Source of the DNA: Vulcanimicrobiia bacterium
GTDB taxonomy: Bacteria; Vulcanimicrobiota; Vulcanimicrobiia; Vulcanimicrobiales; Vulcanimicrobiaceae
DNA: 11,277 nt
Assembly: GCA_025451135.1 (NCBI GenBank)
Contig: JANWKW010000087.1
Span: 1-11,277, forward strand
Reading direction: 5' to 3'
Below, in pieces: positions 1-5,115 of this stretch (positions within the stretch are counted from its first letter, which is position 1; every line of letters starts with the position of its first letter). The notes under the pieces are model-generated. The model ran no database searches. It saw nothing but the letters and a program-made list of their open reading frames with translations, and was not told where the DNA came from. The position numbers were made by a program, and so were the translations under genes.

Positions 1-169
1 AATAGGCGACCGCGTCGGCCGCCGGCCGGAGCGCCGCATACTCCGCGCGGCAGTCCGCGCAGGTCGCCAGGTGTTCGCGCACGCGCTTCGCGTCGGCCGG
101 CGCCATCGCACCCAGCGCGTAGACCGCGACGTCGTCGAGCATGGCGTCGTGCGCGTCGTCGATATTCAT
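1..169 (-). CDS. Zinc-finger anti-sigma factor, N-terminal part (cut by left edge)
   Basis: This is the first 56 codons of a gene that continues past base 1. The start is the ATG at 169, whose ATGA overlaps the stop of the sigma gene by four bases. The visible part is a putative zinc-binding anti-sigma domain, with His33, Cys37 and Cys40 in the H-x3-C-x2-C arrangement (EHLATCADC) after a conserved-looking YALGAM segment. This is the layout seen in RskA/ZAS-type anti-sigma factors. In such proteins the N-terminal domain binds the sigma factor in the cytoplasm, and a following membrane helix leads to an extracytoplasmic sensor, but neither of those parts is in the window. The partner is almost certainly the ECF sigma factor encoded immediately upstream. 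The signal sensed cannot be told. Confidence 0.88.
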   Translation of the reverse strand, partial: MNIDDAHDAMLDDVAVYALGAMAPADAKRVREHLATCADCRAEYAALRPAADAVAY

Positions 170-699
170 ACCGTCACCGCCCCGTCGAGCGCGTCGCGAA
201 GTTTTCGCAGGCCGGATCGTATCCGCGTCTTGACCGTGCCGAGCGGGATGCCGCTGCGGCGCGCGATCTCGTCGTGGGTGATGCCGCCGAAGAAGCCCTG
301 CTCGATCGGATCGCGCTGTTCGGGGGGCAGCAGCGCGAGCGCGTCCCGGACCTTGGCCGCATCGAGATGCGCGAACGCGACGTCCTCGAGCGAGTCGTCC
401 TCGGGAACGGCATCGGGGAGTTCGGAATCGGAGCGATACGCCTTACCGCGGAGCACGTCGAGCGCGCGATTGCGCGCGACCCGCGCGAGCCACGCGGGGA
501 AGTTGCCGGAACGATACAGGTCGGGTGAGCTCCACAATTTCAGGAATACGCCTTGCGTGATGTCTTCGGCGGCCGGAACGTCGCCGAGAATTCTGAGCGC
601 GACGCCGTAGACGAGACGGTGGTAGCCGTCGTAGAGCGCCTCGAACGCATCGGCGTCCCTGGCGCGAACGAGAGCCATAAGTCGCTCGGCGTCTTCCAC
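166..699 (-). CDS. ECF (sigma-70 family) RNA polymerase sigma factor, SigK-like
   Basis: The protein is 177 aa from a GTG at 699, a normal length for an extracytoplasmic-function sigma factor. Sigma region 2 covers about residues 8-85 (DAFEALYDGYHRLVYG, then ILGDVPAAEDITQGVFLKLW, the core-binding and -10-recognising part). Region 4 covers about 120-170, with a helix-turn-helix (GITHDEIARRSGIPLGTVKT) that reads the -35 element. No region 1.1 or 3 is present. The start is uncertain: GTG699 gives a normal N-terminus, ATG678 lies seven codons inside, and GTG741 would add 14 residues. The frame stays open to 891, but that would overlap the upstream gene by over 100 bases and adds only Arg/Pro-rich sequence. 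The gene is followed with overlap by its likely anti-sigma factor. The pair resembles SigK/RskA-type modules, where the sigma factor usually activates its own operon. I see no convincing ECF promoter in the 73-base gap upstream. Confidence 0.93.
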   Translation of the reverse strand: MEDAERLMALVRARDADAFEALYDGYHRLVYGVALRILGDVPAAEDITQGVFLKLWSSPDLYRSGNFPAWLARVARNRALDVLRGKAYRSDSELPDAVPEDDSLEDVAFAHLDAAKVRDALALLPPEQRDPIEQGFFGGITHDEIARRSGIPLGTVKTRIRSGLRKLRDALDGAVTV

Positions 700-772
700 G
701 CCGTCTCGTTTCGCCTCATATTCGCCGTGCCCTCGCCTCACCAACGCGCGAGCCGCCGGGTTGGATTGATGC

Positions 773-1810
773 CTAGGGGGGAAGCGGGACCGGCGGCCCC
801 TCGTCGTCTTCGTACGTTCCCGAGAGCGGGGGCGGGGCCGGCATGGCCGGACGATCGTCGTCGAACGCGGAGAAGCGGTAGGTCTCTTCACGCGGTGCGG
901 GCGCCGTGCGCGCGTCGAAGCGCCCGCTCTGGAAGGTCGACGGCGCCATATATTCGGCCGGAGCCGGTTCGGGTTGGTAGAGGCTCTCGTCGGGCCGCAC
1001 GACGGTCTGTTTGAAGTAGCGTTCTTTGGGGAGCACGAGCAGATCGTCTTCGGCCGCGCGCTTGGTAAGGCCGCGTACGATGTACGCGTTCTGCAGGCGC
1101 TTGAGGCCGCGCAGCGGGATCGACGACGTCGGGATCCCGACGAAGAGCTCGCGGACCGCCTCGTAGGTGGACGCCGACGCGACGATGGTGGCGTTGAGCT
1201 CCTCGGCCGCGCCCTGCAGGCGCTCGGCCACGTGCGCGGGGTTGCCGACGATGGCGAAGTCGCGCCGCAACTGATAGCCGGTATCGCCCGCCACCACCTT
1301 GCCCGAGTTGACGCCGACGCTGACGCCTAGCGCCTTGCGGCCCTGCGTCCTGCGGCGCTCGTCGATCGCGTCGCTCAGGCGCATCACGTCGAGGGCGGCG
1401 CGCAGCGCGCGTTCCTCTTGGAACTTCTCTTCGACGAGCACGCCGAAGATGGCGGTCACGGTGTCGCCGCGCAGCGACTCGATCATGCCGTGATGCCGCT
1501 CGACCGCGCCGCCGACCAGGGTGTAGAACTCGTTGAGGTAGCGCAGCGTCTCTTCGGGGCTGACCCGTTCGGCGATCAGCGCGAAGCCGCGGATCCGGCA
1601 CGAGACGATGGTGGCGTAGTATTCGCGGGCTTCGAAGAGCCGGGGGTCCTTGCGCGCCAGCAGCTCGTCGACCACCTGGACCGGGACGTAGCGCGAGAAC
1701 AACGCCCGGACGCGTCGAAGTTCGCCCCGCTCCGCAAGGAGCCGGCGCGAGGTGAGCCAGGCGGCCAGCGCCGCCGCACCCAGGAGCACGGCGAGCGCGA
1801 TATATCCCAT
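773..1810 (-). CDS. Membrane-anchored class III nucleotidyl cyclase homologue, probably catalytically dead
   Basis: This protein of 345 aa has one N-terminal membrane helix (about residues 3-19), a basic helical linker with the FSRYVPVQVVDELL segment that commonly precedes bacterial cyclase domains, and a class III adenylate/guanylate cyclase fold (about 64-247). A proline-rich, charged, probably disordered tail follows (about 255-345). Aligning by motif, the first metal-binding Asp is Arg72 (SCRIRGF), the second is kept as Asp116 (LRGD), the base-selecting Lys position is Ser112, the Thr/Asp position is Ala186, the transition-state Asn is His193, and the Arg is kept as Arg197. Losing the first metal ligand and the Asn predicts little or no cyclase activity, so a regulatory or nucleotide-binding role is more likely. 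The domain should be cytoplasmic. The ATG at 1810 has a good ribosome site (AGGA, 7 bases upstream). The gene is co-directional with the sigma/anti-sigma pair 73 bases downstream and may share its transcript. Confidence 0.9.
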   Translation of the reverse strand: MGYIALAVLLGAAALAAWLTSRRLLAERGELRRVRALFSRYVPVQVVDELLARKDPRLFEAREYYATIVSCRIRGFALIAERVSPEETLRYLNEFYTLVGGAVERHHGMIESLRGDTVTAIFGVLVEEKFQEERALRAALDVMRLSDAIDERRRTQGRKALGVSVGVNSGKVVAGDTGYQLRRDFAIVGNPAHVAERLQGAAEELNATIVASASTYEAVRELFVGIPTSSIPLRGLKRLQNAYIVRGLTKRAAEDDLLVLPKERYFKQTVVRPDESLYQPEPAPAEYMAPSTFQSGRFDARTAPAPREETYRFSAFDDDRPAMPAPPPLSGTYEDDEGPPVPLPP

Positions 1811-1875
1811 CAGCTTGTCCTAGGGTTATCGGCAGGGCCGAGGCTTCCTCAGTAGGGGCGTCGTAGTCGGCGCGC
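1811..1875. promoter_or_regulatory. Divergent intergenic region, likely two promoters
   Basis: These 65 bases separate the minus-strand cyclase-like gene from the plus-strand hypothetical gene at 1876. Promoters for both directions should lie here or just inside the genes. I find no good -35/-10 pair. A GATAAC hexamer on the minus strand (around 1827-1832) is only weakly -10-like and sits very close to the ribosome site. The role is inferred from gene orientation. Confidence 0.4.
1818..1821 (-). promoter_or_regulatory. Shine-Dalgarno site of the cyclase-like gene
   Basis: On the minus strand AGGA lies seven bases before the ATG at 1810. It supports that start over any internal one, and this start also gives a complete membrane helix at the N-terminus. 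Confidence 0.7.
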
Positions 1876-2277
1876 ATGGACGCGATCGCGAGCATCAAGG
1901 CCCGCATCCCCGAGTTCGGCGGCTATGCCGACCTGGTGGCCCGCCGGGACGACGACGAACTGGTCCGGTCCTACCTGGGCGAGGCGCTCGCGACGCTCAA
2001 CGCCAACCATCCGGACTTCTTCGCCGACCGCTCGGAGACGTACGAGGACCTGATCATCCGGGCCGGCTTCATGAACCAGGCGGCCTTCCACGCCTTCGAG
2101 TACGCCAAGCTCGGTCCGGCCCATCTCGACGGGGTCGCCCAGGCCGACCTGGCGATGCTCGACCTCGCCGACCGGGCCTCGACCGTCGCCGCCGGCGAGG
2201 TGGCCGGTTATCTGGACGAGCTCACGGCCGCCTTCGATCGTCGCGACGCCGCGATGTCCGAAGGCGGAGCGGTTTAA
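1876..2277 (+). CDS. Hypothetical protein, small and probably all-helical
   Basis: I do not recognise the family. The 133-aa product has no signal peptide or membrane segment and should be cytoplasmic. It is acidic and alanine/aspartate-rich, with several predicted amphipathic helices (for example about 22-41, 55-78 and 88-124). The only cluster of aromatics is about residues 48-76 (FF, Y, F, FHAFEY). No Cys or obvious catalytic motif is present. The ATG at 1876 is the earliest possible start, because an in-frame TAG lies at 1864. No strong Shine-Dalgarno precedes it. Third codon positions are G/C-rich as in the neighbours, and the reading frame fills the space between two confident genes, which supports it being real. 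It converges on the FecR-domain gene and shares its stop region. No functional clue comes from context. Confidence 0.72.
   Translation: MDAIASIKARIPEFGGYADLVARRDDDELVRSYLGEALATLNANHPDFFADRSETYEDLIIRAGFMNQAAFHAFEYAKLGPAHLDGVAQADLAMLDLADRASTVAAGEVAGYLDELTAAFDRRDAAMSEGGAV
2274..2277. other. Shared TTAA stop for two convergent genes
   Basis: The palindrome TTAA holds the TAA stop of the plus-strand hypothetical gene (2275-2277) and the TAA stop of the minus-strand FecR-domain gene (2276-2274). The coding regions therefore overlap tail to tail by four bases. There is no room for a terminator between them, so any terminator must lie within the opposite gene. I see no hairpin followed by a U-run there. 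Confidence 0.9.
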
Positions 2278-3029
2278 CAGCCCGGCGCGGTGCCGCCGAT
2301 GGTCTTCGAGAACGGCCCGATCCCGACCGTCTTGCTCGGCATCTGCGCGTCGAGCTTCGCGCAGATCTCCGCCTTGAGCTGCGCCCAATTATCCGGGAGC
2401 CCGAAGTCCGGGCTGAACTGGTCGACGGCCTGCTGTTTGAGGTCGTCGACCTTGCCTTGCACCACGCCGTTGATGAAGTTGCCGACGAACCCCTGACCGA
2501 CGTTGAGCGTGAACGTCTGGCCGTCTTTGGTCGAGACGATGACCGGGAGATCGGGATCGCTCAATTCATAGACGTTGACGCTGAGCGTGCCGTCGTCGGC
2601 GACGCCGATGTCGCCCTGCGTGCCGCGGACCGCGACGTTGCCGGTCGGCGTCTGGAACGTGTAGTTCGCCTTCGCGCCGGACGGGTGCTCGACGTTGAAC
2701 CGGAAGCGCCCCTGATAGATGACGAACTTCGCGTTGGCGATGTCGGTCTGGTTGAAGAACGCCAGTTGCACCTTGGCATCCGAACCGACCAGCACGCGCG
2801 ACGAGTCGGGCAGCGTGACGGCCGCCTCCGAATCGAGCCCGGTGATGGTGAGGTCCTTGTCCGCGAGCACGATCGACGCCTGACCGGCGATCGGCTTGGC
2901 CGCCTTGCTCGGCTTCTGGTACGAGACGGAGCCCTTGAGGTTCTGGACCGTCTTGTCGCCGTCGGCGATGACCGGGAGCGAGGCGGCGATGAGAGCCGAC
3001 GCCGCCAGGACAAGTGCGCGAGTCTTCAT
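2274..3029 (-). CDS. Exported FecR-domain protein
   Basis: This protein of 251 aa has a clear signal peptide: Lys/Arg near the N-terminus, a hydrophobic core at about 6-20, and a likely cleavage after VIA at residue 22. The mature protein should be periplasmic or surface-exposed. Residues about 66-158 form a FecR-type beta-rich domain, with the LPDSSRVLVGSDAKVQL segment and the TP-x-(V)AVRGT signature at 128-137, followed by the VNVYE strand. The C-terminal 90 residues are unassigned and end in Cys251; the only other Cys is 223. There is no cytoplasmic anti-sigma domain, so this is not a classical FecR regulator of FecI. It belongs to the stand-alone secreted FecR-domain proteins of unknown ligand. 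The start at ATG 3029 is chosen because AGGAAG lies 8 bases upstream and the signal peptide begins there. The frame is open up to 3137, but that extension lacks sense. Confidence 0.87.
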   Translation of the reverse strand: MKTRALVLAASALIAASLPVIADGDKTVQNLKGSVSYQKPSKAAKPIAGQASIVLADKDLTITGLDSEAAVTLPDSSRVLVGSDAKVQLAFFNQTDIANAKFVIYQGRFRFNVEHPSGAKANYTFQTPTGNVAVRGTQGDIGVADDGTLSVNVYELSDPDLPVIVSTKDGQTFTLNVGQGFVGNFINGVVQGKVDDLKQQAVDQFSPDFGLPDNWAQLKAEICAKLDAQMPSKTVGIGPFSKTIGGTAPGC

Positions 3030-3117
3030 GGGCGGTTGCTTCCTAGCGAACGGCGCGCGGACCTTGGGCCGTGGGGCCCGATAGGATGGGCCAAGCGGCA
3101 CAGACAAACCGGGGCCC
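3030..3117. promoter_or_regulatory. Divergent intergenic region with imperfect inverted repeat
   Basis: These 88 bases lie between the FecR-domain gene (minus) and the six-gene plus-strand array, so they should hold the array's main promoter. An imperfect inverted repeat, CTTGGGCC at 3063-3070 with GGGCCAAG at 3088-3095 (seven of eight pairs), encloses a GGGGCCC palindrome. It could be an operator. A -10-like TAGGAT at 3082-3087 lies between the arms but has no fitting -35. No Shine-Dalgarno precedes the ATG at 3118. Regulatory function is inferred from position. Confidence 0.4.
3038..3043 (-). promoter_or_regulatory. Shine-Dalgarno site of the FecR-domain gene
   Basis: On the minus strand AGGAAG lies eight bases before the ATG at 3029. 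It decides the start in favour of the form with a proper signal peptide over the 36-residue-longer open frame. Confidence 0.75.
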
Positions 3118-5115
3118 ATGCGCTTCTTGAAGATCATCGCACTCGGGTGTGCGGTCGGCCTGCCGGTGCTCGGCGCCGCTCCGGCCCGCGCGATCGATCT
3201 TCACCTCGTCCCCCGGCCGGACCGGGTCGCGCCGGCCGCGTGCCGCGCGGCCTTCACGTTCGCGCGCCCGTTGACCGTGGGCGCCGGTTTCGATCCGGCC
3301 GCGCGGACCGAGCTCGACGAGCGCTGGCGCGGGCTCGGCCTCGCGCCCGTCGCGACCGGCGCGCGGCCGGACGTGACCGTCGTGCACGACGCGACCCTCG
3401 GCGCGCAGGGCTATCGTCTCTCCGTCTCCGGTCCGAGCGTTCGCATCGTCGCGGGCGGCGCGGACGGCGCCTTCTACGCCGCGATGACGCTGGCGCAGTT
3501 GCCGCAGCGAAGCGCGTCGCATTGGAGGCTGCCGTGCGTCGCGATCGCGGACGCGCCCGCGCTGCGCTGGCGGATCCTCTCCGACGACGTCTCGCGCGGA
3601 CCGCTCCCGACCATGCGCTACTTCGAGGAGCGGATCCGGACGATCGCGGCCTTCAAGATGAACGGCTACTCGCCGTACATGGAACACGTCTTCCTCAGCC
3701 CGACCGACCCGCTGCCCGCGCCCTTGGACGGCATCACCCCCGCGCAGCTGCACGAGCTCGCGACGTACGCCCGACGTTTCCACGTCGCGTTCATCCCCGA
3801 GCAGCAGACCTTCGCGCATATGCATAATACGCTCAAGGTCGAGCGCTATGCGGACGCGGCGGATTTCCCGCACGCGTTCCTGCTCTCGCCGAACGTGCCG
3901 CTCTCGGGCGAGTACCTCGCGCGCCTGGTGAAGCAAGAGCTCGCGGCCGTCCCGCACCCGCCGTTCTTCCACATCGGCTCCGACGAGACGTCGACGCTCG
4001 GCCAAGGCCGGACCGCCGACTACGTCGCCAAGGTCGGCAAGTCGCAGGCATACGCCGATCACATCGTGGCGATGGACAAGCTGATCGCGCCGTCCGGCGC
4101 GCGCCTGATGCTGTGGGACGACGGCATCGAGAACGATCCCGGCATCATGGCGCTCATCCCCAAGAACGCGGTCGTGATCAACTGGCACTACGGCGCGAGC
4201 AAGACGTTCCAGCCGCAGATCGACCTGATCGCCAAGGGCGGCTTCGCCCAGATGGTATCGCCGGGCGCGAACAACTGGAACGAGATCTTCCCGGATCTGC
4301 GGGTCGCGCTCAAGAACGAGAACCTCTTCATCGCGCAGGGCAAGACCTCGCACGTGCTCGGGCTCTTCCAGACGGTCTGGCACGACGACGGCGAGTCGCT
4401 CTTCGAGGCGACCTGGTATCCGGTGCTCTACGCCGCCGCCTCGTCGTGGGAGACCGCAAGCGTCGAACCGGACCGCTTCCAGGCGGACTTTCCGCATGCG
4501 TTCTTCGGGGTCGACGACCCGCGTTACGGCAGCGACGTCGCCGCGCTCTCGGATGCGCTGACGAAGCTCGAGGCGCCCGGTAAGGGCTACGATTCGACGA
4601 ACTACCTGATGTGGGCCGATCCGTTCGTCCCCACCGTCGCGGCCCGGATGGCCACGGCCGATCTGCGCGCCGTCCGCCTCGAGTCCGAAGCCGTGCAGGA
4701 GCATCTGCTGGCAGCGTATCCGCCGCTGCACCGCAACGCGGCCGCGGTGATGTTCCTGGCCGCGCGCAAGTACGACCTGATCGCGCGCAAGTTCCAGGCC
4801 GCCCAAGAGATCCGCGATTACTATGCCGACGCCGTCGCCCACGCCGGGCAGCCGCACTCGCCGACGATCCGCGATCTCTACTGGTGCAAGTACTGGTTGT
4901 GGGAGCTGCGCGACGACTACGAAGAGCTGGCGCCGCTCTACGCGTCCGCCTGGCGGTATGAGGACCGCGAGTCGCACCTGGCGAGCAATCTCGAGCGTTA
5001 CCATCTGGCCGCTCGGCAGAACATCGTGCGCGCGGACGCGCTCAACCGGGCCGTCTACGAGTCGTACGTGCCGAACAAGACGCTTCCGCCCTTCGAGACC
5101 TTGGTGACGCCGTGA
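3118..5115 (+). CDS. Secreted GH20-like glycoside hydrolase (putative beta-N-acetylhexosaminidase)
   Basis: The protein is 665 aa. A signal peptide occupies residues 1-25 (hydrophobic core, then APARA), so the enzyme is exported. Residues about 27-145 match the N-terminal alpha/beta domain that precedes GH20 barrels (GGADGAFYAAMTLAQLP at 113-129). The barrel runs about 150-450 and carries HIGSDE at 285-290, where Asp289 and Glu290 should be the GH20 substrate-assisting and acid residues. An all-helical extension of about 150 residues (510-650) follows. GH20 enzymes remove terminal GlcNAc or GalNAc from chitin, peptidoglycan or glycans. The strand after LRWRILSDDVSRG reads KMNGYSPYMEHVF, not the usual KxNxxHxHxxD, so this is a divergent branch and its substrate is uncertain. 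A GH84-like activity is a less likely alternative because of the DE pair. This is the first gene of the array. Its TGA overlaps the GTG of the transporter gene. Confidence 0.83.
   Translation: MRFLKIIALGCAVGLPVLGAAPARAIDLHLVPRPDRVAPAACRAAFTFARPLTVGAGFDPAARTELDERWRGLGLAPVATGARPDVTVVHDATLGAQGYRLSVSGPSVRIVAGGADGAFYAAMTLAQLPQRSASHWRLPCVAIADAPALRWRILSDDVSRGPLPTMRYFEERIRTIAAFKMNGYSPYMEHVFLSPTDPLPAPLDGITPAQLHELATYARRFHVAFIPEQQTFAHMHNTLKVERYADAADFPHAFLLSPNVPLSGEYLARLVKQELAAVPHPPFFHIGSDETSTLGQGRTADYVAKVGKSQAYADHIVAMDKLIAPSGARLMLWDDGIENDPGIMALIPKNAVVINWHYGASKTFQPQIDLIAKGGFAQMVSPGANNWNEIFPDLRVALKNENLFIAQGKTSHVLGLFQTVWHDDGESLFEATWYPVLYAAASSWETASVEPDRFQADFPHAFFGVDDPRYGSDVAALSDALTKLEAPGKGYDSTNYLMWADPFVPTVAARMATADLRAVRLESEAVQEHLLAAYPPLHRNAAAVMFLAARKYDLIARKFQAAQEIRDYYADAVAHAGQPHSPTIRDLYWCKYWLWELRDDYEELAPLYASAWRYEDRESHLASNLERYHLAARQNIVRADALNRAVYESYVPNKTLPPFETLVTP

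Noticed and set aside
700..891. N-terminal extension of the sigma factor (starts at 891 or GTG 741)
   Set aside because: The 891 start overlaps the cyclase-like gene by more than 100 bases and adds Arg/Pro-rich sequence. GTG 741 has no ribosome site and lengthens the protein beyond the family norm, but it is not fully excluded.
2274..3029. FecI/FecR/TonB iron-signalling system formed with the ECF sigma factor
   Set aside because: The FecR-domain protein has a signal peptide and no cytoplasmic anti-sigma region, lies apart from the sigma gene, and there is no TonB receptor. The sigma factor already has a zinc-finger anti-sigma partner.
3082..3087. TAGGAT as a -10 promoter element
   Set aside because: Four of six match the consensus, but no acceptable -35 lies 16-18 bases upstream. 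In this G+C range such matches are weak evidence.
2457..3827. Plus-strand open reading frame of 456 codons spanning the FecR gene, the intergenic gap and the GH20-like gene
   Set aside because: It runs antisense to one confident gene and out of frame in another, and is Arg-rich without domains.
3043..5004. Long open reading frame of 653 codons on the minus strand opposite the GH20-like gene
   Set aside because: It is rich in Arg, Val and Gly with low-complexity RR/GR runs and no domain. High G+C at third codon positions keeps the antisense frame open.
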